Positions 10,939 through 21,499 of a stretch of 64,000 nt of DNA are shown here, piece by piece (within the stretch, counting starts at the first letter, position 1; every line of letters begins with the position of its first letter). The DNA comes from Actinostola sp. cb2023 (taxonomy: Eukaryota; Cnidaria; Anthozoa; Actiniaria; Actinostolidae). A program made the position numbers and the translations under genes. The stretch is from contig JAUJYZ010000984.1 of NCBI GenBank assembly GCA_033675265.1, positions 165,814 through 229,813 on the forward strand, given 5' to 3'. Under the pieces are notes generated by a model. The model did not search any database and was not told where the DNA came from. It saw nothing but the letters and a program-made list of their open reading frames with translations.

Positions 10939-11509
10939 TTTGCCTTCGGCGAATAATTGTTAAATATTTAGTCAGTTTTTTATGTAATGCGCATTCGATA
11001 TGTCATATCTAATCTACATCTACATTTATTAAGTCGGTAAAATCCGAGGATATCACACCAACTGTATAAAATAATAATGTAAAAATACTATAAAAACAAA
11101 ATAAATCGATATATATTAAAATGATAAAATCTATAATGTTGCAAAAATCTGTATTAAAAATCTAGTTAGGTAGCATAATGAGTTAGAATCTTAGCTTTAA
11201 AAATCTCTAGGGAATTACTTCCTACTATTTCGCCAGGCAAAGTATATTCCAAGCTCTGATGGTACGAGGAAAAAAGGAATAAAAATAAGTGTCTTTAGTT
11301 GCTTTATCCTGTACGCAAGTCTATTGCGTACTCTTCATATATTTGAAGAGTACGCAATAGAAATGAGGATGAAAAGCAGAATGGACGAAAATTGTTTTAC
11401 AGTAATTCGGTATTCGTTTCAACCGATATCTCTTAATTCAGTTTCAAATAATTTTTTTTTTTGAAATTGCGACTTGGGAGAAGTCAATGTATATAGTAAT
11501 ATGATCAGG

Positions 11510-11800
11510 GCCGTACACAGCACAGGGGCAGGGAGGGGGGGGGGGGGGCAGTTGTCCCCCCTAGCAAGGCGAAAAAGATACCAAAAAGTACAAAGAACTA
11601 CTATTTTTATTTATTTTTTGCTATTACAATGTAAATACGTGCTGCCCTGACTGATATATAACAAGAGAACATGAACAATAGGTTATGGTTTCTTGTATAC
11701 AGTACCGACTAGTATATAGTAATAGTATTACTCCGACGAAGGGCTAAGGCTCCGCTCGCGAAACGTCAGTAAACTAACACTTTTTACGGTGTTATTGAAT
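11510..11800. repeat. G-tract and dispersed repeat fragment
   Basis: A run of about 18 G with one C-rich partner is near 11532-11560, next to CAGGGCCGTA, the terminus type seen in the 1835 MITE. From 11730 the sequence CGACGAAGGGCTAAGGCTCC...GAAACGTCAG resembles a repeat common in marine invertebrate genomes (from memory, not checked). No coding frame. Confidence 0.4.
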
Positions 11801-11994
11801 GCATAGTAATTAGATTGAGACTGTAATAGGACTCGTGTGCGCACTTTGGATTGAATTCATACATTTTTATTGAAATACTGCATGCACTGGACCTAAAGGT
11901 CCATTTTAATCATTGTTAAATTTAAAATTGGTTTACATATGAAATTTTATCATATCCAATCATATTGTAGCGGAAGTCACTCTGGGAGTGTAGT

Positions 11995-12215
11995 AGTGAA
12001 ACTGTGTAAAATAGTACAATTGTGCGTGCGGGCGCGTCTTGCGGGACGCGCACAGGGAGTCCAACATACATGTTTTAAATGCACAGGGAACCCAACATTA
12101 CGTATTGCGCGCGCGCTCTACCACAGGAAACCCATCAAAGAGACGCAAATATAAGTTTTATTTAGTAGCCCAGAAACAATGGTTGGGCTGCCTGTGCTTC
12201 GCTTCTATTATTTCC
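11995..12215 (+). repeat. Dispersed repeat carrying four CACAGG-type motifs
   Basis: Homologous, inverted, to 40745-41000. Shared blocks include GCGCGCGCGC, CCACAGGAAACCCAT, GACGCAAA and TTTAGTAGCC. Motifs CACAGGGAGTCCA, CACAGGGAACCCA and CACAGGAAACCCA, then reversed TGGGCTGCCTGTG, are spaced 28-75 bp apart. No open frame is conserved between the copies. Confidence 0.75.
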
Positions 12216-12353
12216 TTGTGGTGCAAATAAAACCTTTTTCTCATGTGTCACACCCTCTCACGTGATTCTGTTAATGGTTGTTCAGTGTACATTGTCGGCC
12301 TAAAACCTTACAAAACATTATCATATTATACGATGTGACACATGCAGGCCACA

Positions 12354-12501
12354 GTCGTTTTCGATGCCGTACGGTGACGGTGCCGTGTCCAAGCATTCTG
12401 ATTGGTTGAACAATGATTTTACGCGCTGTGATTGGTTGAATAAAATATCTTCGATTCCGTACCGTGACCGTAACTCTGTGCCGTAGTCATACGAAAACGA
12501 T
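12354..12501. mobile_element. MITE family A, copy 1
   Basis: Terminal inverted repeats GTCGTTTTCG / ACGAAAACGA. The interior holds GCCGTACGGTGACGG-like GC palindromes and ATTGGTTGAA blocks. Same family as 16421, 31542 and 34807; this copy is diverged at both ends. Confidence 0.75.
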
Positions 12502-12617
12502 TCTACTCAGGCCTGCCTGCACTGGATCTATGCATGGACCCTGACATAATGGCAAGATATTTGCGCATCCGTGCGTAATTTGTAGACATTTACTTGTATA
12601 TTTTCCCTTATATAGTG

Positions 12618-12864
12618 ATTCTCAAAAAGGTTGTCCAGATGAAAAGACTACAATACTACAATAAAGTCACGTGATTCATTATGTTTTCAATTTCTGCGCG
12701 CGGAACTGCGAGTTGATACCATCGCCATGACATTCAGTTCTCACAATGCCGTGTACTTTTGCATCTCAAATTGAAATTCCACGCGAGGAAATTGAATACA
12801 TAATGAATCATGTGACTTTATTGTAGTATTGTAGTCTTTTCATCAGGACAACCCTTTTGAGAAT
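12618..12864. mobile_element. MITE with about 60-bp inverted repeats
   Basis: The left arm begins ATTCTCAAAAAGGTTGTCC and runs through TACAATAAAGTCACGTGATTC. The right arm is its reverse complement, ending AGAAT, with several mismatches. The core of about 120 bp is unique. Confidence 0.8.
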
Positions 12865-12984
12865 GACTGTATATTAATTGTTGTATTTATATCTTCGTTT
12901 TTATACAATTTTATAGATTTAGTAGTACCAATGTAATTCAGGCTATGCCGCTGCAGCTGCAATCAGCTGGAGTTTATAATTAAT

Positions 12985-13098
12985 AAACTATTATTATTAT
13001 TATTATATTATTATTAGTATTAATATATTATTATTATTATTTTCTTAAAAACGCATACACAATGTCTCTATGCTTTTTACAATAAAGTAAAAAAAAAA

Positions 13099-13135
<37 letters not shown>

Positions 13136-13255
13136 TATTATATTAAGCGATCATTTTATTATTATTATTATTATTATTTGTAATAGGAATTATTATTATT
13201 ATTATATATTATTATTAATATATTATTATTATTTTATTATTATTTATTATTTATT
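12985..13255. repeat. (ATT)n-rich low-complexity DNA
   Basis: Interrupted runs of TTA/ATT repeats before the RSPH1-like gene. No coding signal. Confidence 0.85.
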
Positions 13256-14026
13256 TCGCTCACTTCCAATGTTAGGGCGAGCTAGTTCAGTGTCGCCTGA
13301 AACTGGCTAAAATCTCAACATGATAAAACTGATTTTGAAAAGCCCCCACTGGGAAAATTCAATATAAACGTGATCACGTGATCACGTGACCGTGGCTGTC
13401 GGTGAATTCGACTTTTAGCGGGTAATTATTTCAAGTTTTGTCCTCTAGGGAGTAATTATTCACTCAGCAAGGGAGGTAATTAATCAAAAAACGATTAAAA
13501 AATAAAAATCGTTAAAAGTTCATTCAGTTCCTTCGTCGGCCTAATTTCCGCTTGTGTAAAAGTGTGTATGTTTCACGGACTTTTTACGGACTGCCTTGGC
13601 ACAGATTGCCTACCGTACTTGCCTATATAGCTAGAATATTCAACTGACTGAGCCTATACTGAGTACAACCGCTCAGCCAACTACCGGCTCCAATCATCGC
13701 CTTAGATTATCCAGGATTATTCGCTTGACGCCTGACTTATGCAAATCTAAGCACATTTCGTTTTGGATCAAACATCTCTAAGCTTAGAGCAAACATTAGT
13801 CTTTGTCAATGTTACTGGTATTGACTCGAGCATCTGTGTCTTCCAATCACATTCTTGTCTGTATTTACACTTTCTCTGCACGCACAGATTATGAATTCAT
13901 ATTTACTGCATCTTAGAAACGAAGCTACCCTGACAACAGCTTCGTTTATTGCCTGTCAGCAACTCACTGACCTCAATAGTTATAGCTGCTTGTCTGATGC
14001 CAGTCAAGTTCTCGAAGGACCGCGAT
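13256..14026. promoter_or_regulatory. 5' flank of RSPH1
   Basis: Holds a CACGTGATCACGTGA palindrome near 13373-13388 and a perfect 10-bp hairpin (AAACGAAGCT / AGCTTCGTTT) at 13917-13947, about 80 bp before the start codon. No convincing TATA box or X-box was found here. Confidence 0.35.
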
Positions 14027-15252
14027 ATGTCTGAATCAGACGAAGATTCAGTAGAGGACGAAGGACTGTATTTGGGTGAATACGAGGGAGAGAGAAACGA
14101 AGATGAGCAAAGACATGGTAAAGGGAAGGCTACTTTACCAAATGGCGATGTGTACGAGGGGTATTATGTACATGGGAAGCGACACGGCGAAGGCATCTAC
14201 AAGTAAGCAAACGACTTGGAATATTGTGAAATAGTTAGGATACTATTAGAAACTGGTCAGACTGGACGTCGACTAGACTGAATGAGTTGTTGCAGTGATA
14301 TGCTAAGACCGGTATGAGAGTCAGTATATGTTTTTTTGTGTATCGAACCGACGTTAGACTGTATAGTCCGCCAAAATGATTCGTCAAAAACATCAACTCA
14401 GAAACGTCTCGTTTTTTCCCCGCTACTTTGCCAATTTTTGTTCAGAGTTCAAGAGTTGTCATTCCGACCCAATAACTTGATCAGCGCAAGTTTTTCCGAA
14501 AAAGTTTAGCTGTAAAACGAGTACTCTGAACCGGAACAATGACTAAGCTATTCTGTATAAGACTCTCCGTGCATACCCACGTGCCTCTCCGTGTTTGGTT
14601 TCCCTTGGCAACGGTCCACAATTCAATCAGGCCTGGCTCCCTGCCTAATAAAACATGGCAAGGCTGGATACTTATGCCAACCATTTGCTGTAAATACCCG
14701 GCTATTTTACATCCTCACGTGCGCGTTTTGATTTTAATTTTTACCTTTTTTTCAAGGTTTAAGAAAGGCGGTAAATTTGTCGGTAACTATGCCAACGGCA
14801 AGAAACATGGCCAAGGTACCTTTTGTTATCCAGACGGGTCCAAATACATAGGGAACTGGATCAACGACGAGAGACAAGGTACAGGGACATACTATTATAC
14901 AAACGGGGACACTTATGAGGGGGAGTGGTCCCAAAACCTGAGGAATGGCCAGGGCACTTATACCTATGCAGATACGGGCTCCAGGTATAAAGGGACCTGG
15001 ACGAATGGCCGAATGGAGGGCGCAGGCGAACTAATCCACGCGGACCATCGTTACACCGGTGTCATGCAGCAAGACTTACCCAAGGGAAGAGGAAAGTACA
15101 TCTTTGATTTCGGATGCGAGCAGAGAGGGAAATACGAGTTAATCGAGGTCGTACAGGAACCCGAGGACCTGTTCGAGGGAGAGCCAGAGCAAGAAGAGAT
15201 TGTTATCCTGGAGCCAAAATGGCGATGTGAAGAACTTTTTCAAACAGAATAA
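14027..15252 (+). CDS. RSPH1: Radial spoke head 1 homologue (MORN-repeat protein), two coding exons
   Basis: Exons 14027-14202 and 14757-15252, phase-2 GT-AG junction, 672 nt, 223 residues. I chose the ATG at 14027 because MSESDED... matches the acidic N-terminus of RSPH1; an upstream in-frame ATG at 13997 would add ten residues. [19 protein letters not shown] is the RSPH1 signature. Six to seven MORN repeats ([56 protein letters not shown] and others) span about residues 20-165, followed by [13 protein letters not shown] and an acidic tail. By family it sits in the axonemal radial spoke head and is needed for motile cilia and flagella. It is shorter than the human protein (309) because the long C-terminal tail is missing; a further 3' exon cannot be excluded. 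Confidence 0.93.
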
Positions 15253-16162
15253 AGAACTGTGAACAACATTCTCTGAATTAACCTTCCTATTTACATTTTA
15301 GAAACAGAATAGCTGATATGTCCAGTTATATTGGCGGATCGACGAGGCCAGGACGAAGACGAGTTTTAGAAAGTATTTTGTGGAAGAAAAAACTAGTGGT
15401 TTACTTTCTGCACTAGACTGCCGGATGATTGGGCCAGCGATAAACCAAAATGAAAGAACTGCTCAAAGCCATGCAGTACATTGATAATAAGAAAGAACAT
15501 TTGAAGTTCTCCTAAAACTCGACCTCGTCGTCGGCTCTCGTGCACCATCACAGAGCTCAGTTAAGGTTCCCAATGTTGACTAGGCTCCAGAGTTCACAAC
15601 ACATGTGTTAGTAGGATTAACAAACAATACATTGTACAAGAGACAGGGGAGAATGCGGATCCGAGAATGCAGTTATTTTATTTGCTATAAATTTATGTCG
15701 TTCATGTTGGAATTATAACTGTCTCTGCCGACCTGTCATGTATTGCTCAACCCCGGAAACTAGCTAGGACGTGTCGGTCCAAGACATGGGACGCACCCCA
15801 GCTGCAACATGTTTATTTGTCTGTTTTTCGTTAGTCGGTAAAAATCTAACTGAAACGATTGGAACCCAGTGGTTTCTCAAGAGTCTATATTTGTCATTTG
15901 TGAACGGCATTTTTGCGTCAACCGGATAAATTAAAATGCCTTGTCATAGAACTGACTGCCACTGAAAACAGGGACCGGCAACGTACAAAGACAATATCTC
16001 GGTAAGCCCTCCGGCTCAGTGATTTACAGTATATGTCTATAGAGAGAGAGAATTGACTTCACTGATTTCACATGCATACTGAGTTGCAATAAGGCAGATA
16101 GAGAGAAGTTGGCGGCCATCATGTATGTTTTGTGGAGGGATCTATTTGAGAGATAGAGGCCT
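15253..16162. other. Gene-free 3' flank of RSPH1
   Basis: No frame with protein-like composition on either strand and no obvious repeat. Probably 3' UTR followed by intergenic DNA. Confidence 0.4.
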
Positions 16163-16331
16163 GGCCCCGGTTGTACGATAGGCGGATAGCGCTATCCGTT
16201 GAATAAATCCGTTGAAATAATCCAGTGGATATAAACTTTATTAGATAACAGCATAAGGGTGATCGACTGGATAAGGATTTATCCAACTTAACGGATAGTG
16301 CTATCCACCTTTCAGTCGTACAACTGGGGCC
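16163..16331. mobile_element. MITE with GGCCCCGGTTGTACGA termini
   Basis: The left end GGCCCCGGTTGTACGAT pairs with the right end GTCGTACAACTGGGGCC. Inner arms GCGGATAGCGCTATCC and GGATAGTGCTATCC also pair. 169 bp, non-coding. Confidence 0.8.
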
Positions 16332-16420
16332 ACAAAGCAGGTGTCTGCAAGTATAAACTGTTGTGCATCTAACTGGAGAGATAGTCAACTGCATATAAGA
16401 ATATAGCAAGTCTTCATACA

Positions 16421-16572
16421 GTCGTTTTCATATGAGTGGGAAACCTACATAGTTACTAATCACAGCGCGCAAAATCATTGCTCGACCAATCAGAATGCTT
16501 AGACACGGTATCGTCACCGCACGCCGGGCACGAACCGTACCGTAACTACTTCCCGGCACTCATACGAAAACG
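16421..16572. mobile_element. MITE family A, copy 2 (inverted relative to copy 1)
   Basis: Ends GTCGTTTTCATATGAGTGGG and CACTCATACGAAAACGAG. The interior shares the GCGCGCAAAATCATTG and ACCAATCAGAATGCTT blocks with the copy at 12354, reversed. Confidence 0.8.
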
Positions 16573-16602
16573 AGTCTAAATTAGTGTACATGTCGTTAGA
16601 GT

Positions 16603-16612
16603 GTTCTCACTC

Positions 16613-16648
<36 letters not shown>

Positions 16649-16776
16649 ACTTGGTTAAAAAATGGTTAGGTATGTGCGGCGAGATGTTCAGACCTGGACC
16701 CTGTACCGCCGCACATATATCTTATGTAATTATTGGGAATACCCCCCCCCCCCCCCCCCCCCCGGGTTCTCACTCC
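16603..16776. mobile_element. Poly-G/poly-C-ended element with 11-bp direct repeat
   Basis: GTTCTCACTCC at 16603-16613 is repeated exactly at 16766-16776. Between them the element starts CGG(G)n...GGTAC and ends TACC(C)n...CCGG, so homopolymer tracts of about 20-30 bases form the terminal inverted repeats. This fits a target-site duplication around a small DNA element. Confidence 0.7.
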
Positions 16777-18279
16777 AGGTAGTACATGTAGTTTACAATA
16801 TAAACAAGTAGAGGTTGTGAACCTTGAAGTGTTGAGATAATCTTAATCCTATTTGCAGTGAAAACGCAATGGAATGCCAACGTGTTCCTAATGACGGGCA
16901 TCCTGTCAGCGCATGCAAGTCTCTCTAAAAACCACAACGCGATTACAATAGCCGAAGACGGAAGGTTTTGAACATGTGGAAAACTCATGTCCAATGGATT
17001 GACTCCCGCAAATATCCGACAATTTGGCTATTGTAATCAATGGTATATCCTAGACTCAAGTAGGATGCACGTTGCATGATCATGCATGCAGGAGGACTGA
17101 CTTATTCAGCAAGTAGCCGTATAGTACTCCCCGAGCGTAGTCTGTGAGTTGCTTATAAATTCGGTTTGCGACGCCTTTCAATGCCGCGTTTTCTATAAAA
17201 GAATGGCTACTGCTAATGTTCAAGTCTTTCTGAAACTCGTGAACGGAGTAGTTTATGCCGGCATTTGCACCCCATATACGAGTGCGACCAAAAGCACTTT
17301 ATAAATTAGGAAGCGTTAACAAAAGCAATCAGATCGACAAAGCTACTTTGGCCCGATGGTTATAGATTTTAGTTTATTCCCGCTCCATCCTTTGAACAGG
17401 ATATCGTCCATGGTCGACATTGGGAGTACGTTGAGCCGGTAAATTAGAGTACAGCCCGCCGGAACCCAGGGATCTCTAGGCTACAGAGCACAGTATTATT
17501 AGCTTGGAAGTGATTTCTGCTGTTATGTTAGACGGTAACCAAACGCTTGACCGATGCGGTCAACGTGGTACTCCCATAATCTAGATAATCCATCTAATCA
17601 AAATAGGTTTATGTTGTCCACAGTATACGATATATTATGAAGTGTTTATCGAGTAGTTATTCAGTTGTATTGACATTGAGTAGACAGCATAGTTGTGAAA
17701 GCTTGTACTTGTGTTTGCCACAAACCCTGCGGGCACAGGACTGTTGTTTTTTTGTATCCAATTCTTTCAATACATATCGTGATTCAGCACCTTTTCATTG
17801 GCCAATATACCATCGCATGTCCAGCAGGCAATAAAAGATAGCTTAATTTATTACCTTATTTAATTACCAGTCAATTAATTAACACTCGATTAACATCGTC
17901 ACATGCTGAGACTGCTCTGCAGGCCGCGCTAGGGACGGGTTTCCTGTGGAAAAAATGATAACACCAGGGCCAGTTCCGGGGTTTTTTGAAACTTTATTCT
18001 TGAAAGTCTGAAATCGGCTTATAGCTGGGCACATCTGCCGTACTAATCGGGGGAAATTGTTACAAAGGATTCATTACTAAATATATTTATATTATATATA
18101 CACAAATATCTAGTCAAAGTAAAGTAAAAATATAAACTCCGCATTGCTTTGTAACGGACGAGTAAAAAAACAAAGATTGGTCTTCCTGTGGCTTACTTGA
18201 AACGGAAAAGAAGACACAAACTGTACTGTTTGTTTCCGGCGGAAGCAAAACTGCGTAGCATTCCCTAACGTTTCTTAAG
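16777..18279. other. Gene-free region
   Basis: No supported coding frame or RNA gene. One copy of the dispersed motif, GGGTTTCCTGTGG, is near 17938. Short frames present have no protein-like composition. Confidence 0.35.
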
Positions 18280-18546
18280 GCCGATTTACACGGTACAACT
18301 TTTGCCTACAACCATCGTATACAACTAGCTTACAACATGACTTTGGAGTCGTAAGTAAGTGGTAGGGTTGATTTACACAGTACAACTTTTGCCTACAACC
18401 ATCGTATACAACTAGCTTACAACATGACTTTGGAGTCGTAAGTAAGTGGTAGGGTTGATTTAGACGACACAACTCGTGTTGTAAACATGGCGTGAGCAAG
18501 TTGTATGCGATGGTTGTAGGGAAAAGTTGTACCGGTGTAAATCGGC
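18280..18546. mobile_element. MITE with GCCGATTTACAC termini and internal tandem duplication
   Basis: GCCGATTTACACGGTACAAC at the left pairs with GTACCGGTGTAAATCGGC at the right. An 85-bp segment (TACAACTTTTGCCTACAACC onwards) occurs twice in direct orientation within the left part, indicating unequal exchange after insertion. Confidence 0.8.
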
Positions 18547-19454
18547 ATTTATGGGGAAAAGTCTTCGAGGAAGAACGCAAAAGCCGAGTACCTTCTCAGA
18601 TGCCAATAGCCAATAAAGTAACTCAGCAGTTGTTTAATCATTGTGAGGGCAACCGCGCATCCGCCAGCCTCGTGTCCCATTTAGTAGTCACAGCATGTTG
18701 CATACTAACGGTGCCTGGTAGAAAACCTGGGCGCGCGTACGTAATGACCATAACGACAACTGACCGTCATCATTAGCAGAGGACCGTTTCCTTTTAATAT
18801 ACTCGTGTATAGTACATCGCCTTACACGGTATAAAATCCTGTATTAATATGGTGACCAGATGTCTATTGTCACAAAGTTTTAACCTCTATATGTGAAATG
18901 TGTACTATTAGTACTATTAGTATCTAAGGCAAGTTGACTTGCCAGTTGGGTTTCTTAATATTTCAGTTTCTCAGAGTCTCGCCTCGACCATTCAACACCC
19001 CTTTCAGACATCTTCTCCCGTCATTGCCATTATGCATCCCGTAATGCGCAACCTTCTACACTGACACTCTATGATCAGACAATGAGGTAAGCCGTGTTGA
19101 TTGAATGACATACTCAGACGCCCTGAAAAAGAGAGCCACGGAACTACGGTATACTACTTCTATATCCCTCAGCCCACGCGCAGAACTAATTGATATGACA
19201 GACGCGCAACCCTGGATTCTCTTATAATTGTATCCTAATACTTTACCGCATTTACATGCATTTGGTGTATTGTAGTTTTAGGATGTTACACAGCATGTCA
19301 TACTAAACGCATGCTGCATGTCATTAGGTTTTTGTCTCGTTAAAATAGTTTAAATAATACTGATTACTACCAGGGGCCATTATTATTGTACTGGGTAAGA
19401 TACAATATCATGTCATGTCATGCCAAGCGTGTTCAGTACGCAGTTTTATATGCA

Positions 19455-19740
19455 GGAATGTAGGAACTTTACTGGCTTCCCGTAGTTCAACTGAGGTCCT
19501 TCTCATTACATACAAAGTCCTTCATAACCATGCACCTACGTATTTATGGATCTATTGCTACGCTATATCCCGCCAATAGGATTCTTCCAACACAAATCTA
19601 CCGAACAAGTCTCCAGTAGTCGGCGTGCATTCTGTATATAGCTGCCCCTGAACTTTCGAATAGCTTGCCCGAAAGTATTAAACTTTTGATTTGTTATAAA
19701 GAAGCTTTTTATTAATGTTCTGTGTACCTCTTAGTCGTGT
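19455..19740 (+). pseudogene. Fragment of a LINE reverse transcriptase C-terminus
   Basis: Reading with frame changes gives YWLPV, then ITYKVLHNHAPTYL, then APELSNSLPESI. These are the usual end-of-ORF2 landmarks (LHWLPV...YK.LH..AP.YL...WNSLP) of CR1/L2-like non-LTR retrotransposons. Several frameshifts and stops show it is dead, and no RT catalytic part remains. Confidence 0.65.
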
Positions 19741-19794
19741 CTACTTTTATATTTTAAAATAGTTTTGTTGTTATATTGATTTATCAATGATATA

Positions 19795-19952
19795 CAGTGG
19801 CGGATCAAGGATTACAAAAAGGGGGTTCCAGAAACGCTACTTCCTGCATTTCAAGGACAAACCATAATCTCCATTTCATTCTACTTAGCGTAAAGAACGT
19901 GATCGGCTTCACAAAGGAGGGTTCCATGGAACCACTCCTGGATCGGCTACTG
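19795..19952. mobile_element. Short hAT-like MITE (CAGTGGCGGATC termini)
   Basis: CAGTGGCGGATCAAGG at the left and CCTGGATCGGCTACTG at the right are diverged forms of the CAGGGGCGGATCCAGG terminus seen intact at 30191. The interior repeats GGGGGTTCC / GGAACC near both ends. Confidence 0.7.
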
Positions 19953-21499
19953 AAACTTTATTTTTTATTTATTTTTTATTTTTTTATTTTTTATTTTTTG
20001 TTACTGATATTTTATCTTAGCCATCAGTTCGTTCCATGTAAATATATAGCGTCCTTGGACCATCGAGTAATGGCGCTTTATAAATTTATTATTATTATTA
20101 TCGTATTAGGAATGTGAGACTCACTCACAGAGCACAAGATAACGATGTAAATAACCAGACTGTTTCAGCTCGACTTTTCTGCGCTATCTTGGTTCACTCC
20201 ACTCAATGCTGTATAACTTCACAGAGCATGCGCGCATAGTTGTCCAATACTTCTATTTGGCAATAGGCGAAGTAGAATGTTTGGAGGTCAGATTGTATGT
20301 AGATATAAAGCACGCTGCACAGCCAATCAGCTCGCGTGCACGGTTATTAACGACCACTTTATACTAAGCACTTGCAACTATTTTTACACTTAAGGGTAAG
20401 GCTTCAAAATCGATCCACCACAGATTAAAATAGGTGTAAATCTGGTCATTTCTTTCTACTCTGTCTGACTGAATTGACACTAAGCGAGGAATGTATCCAG
20501 TAACGACTTTTGCTCAGTTTAAGTCTTCCAACAAAGAAGTCATCGAGCAGTCAACTGGTTCTAATGCGATGATTTGCAAAGCAGCTGATGCTCTCAGCGA
20601 GACTACTAGTTGTACTAATCTCGGGCATTATCAGCACAGTTTGATCATGTAGTTATTTGCCTCAGGCACATAGTTAGGTTGTTTAAATTTATGTCATTAC
20701 TTGTCAGGTTGTCAAGCTTATTTATCAAATATAAAGCTGAAAATAAGCAAAGAAATGTGTAAATTCAAGTCTTCATTCCCAAGACCCATGTTGTAGCAAG
20801 GACAGGATATCCGGAATTCTTGTAATATTTCTTTCTTGTTTTTATACTCTCTGAAAAACTCCTTTCCTCAATGGTTCTTTTATATGTCATTCTCGGTCAG
20901 TTTCTTTATCGATTAGCCGCACTTTGGCTGTTGAAGTAATTCATTAAGATATCTAAAGAGGCGGAAACCGCATCGCTACTAAACGAACTAATCAATAACA
21001 TCCTCAGCTCGCGACAAAAGGTCACATGAATAGCCAGACTAGGCTAGAATATACATATGTTAGCCAAAGTCCTACTTATATAAAGCCGTCACTCTGGAAC
21101 AGTTAGTGCCATTAGTTTAGCGATTACTGGACCAATAGCAAGTATCACCGTTGGAAGGGCGATAGTGTTGACTACGTACGGCTCAGTGCATTGCTGGGAT
21201 ATTTGGCATAGCCGTATAAGATCAATACCTTTGTGCGCGAAAGGACTCATGCACCCACCGTTCGATATCTCAGACAACTGTAAGAGTTTGACAAAATAGC
21301 CACCACTCAAGAGCAGTTGAAACGACTGCCATCCTCGTCAGAAAGGAGCTAGAAGTGAAGCTTTATAAAGGTATGACATCAACATCTACGTTAACATCGT
21401 TTACGTATCATGAACAGTTTGACAAGATTGATCAGTGTAATTTACTGACGTACTCAAATTCTGTTGTGCGTTTAGCTGTTACTACCGCGGAATCGTGCT
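19953..21499. other. Gene-free 5' flank of the lipase gene
   Basis: A CGCTTTATAAATTTATTATT(ATT) stretch near 20073-20100 resembles the tail of an (ATT)n-ended SINE. No coding frame is supported. The lipase promoter should lie toward the right end, but I cannot place it. Confidence 0.35.

Noticed and set aside
13917..13947. X-box for RSPH1 in the GTTGTCAGGGTAGC stretch
   Set aside because: The second half-site does not match RFX; the stretch is the loop of a small hairpin.
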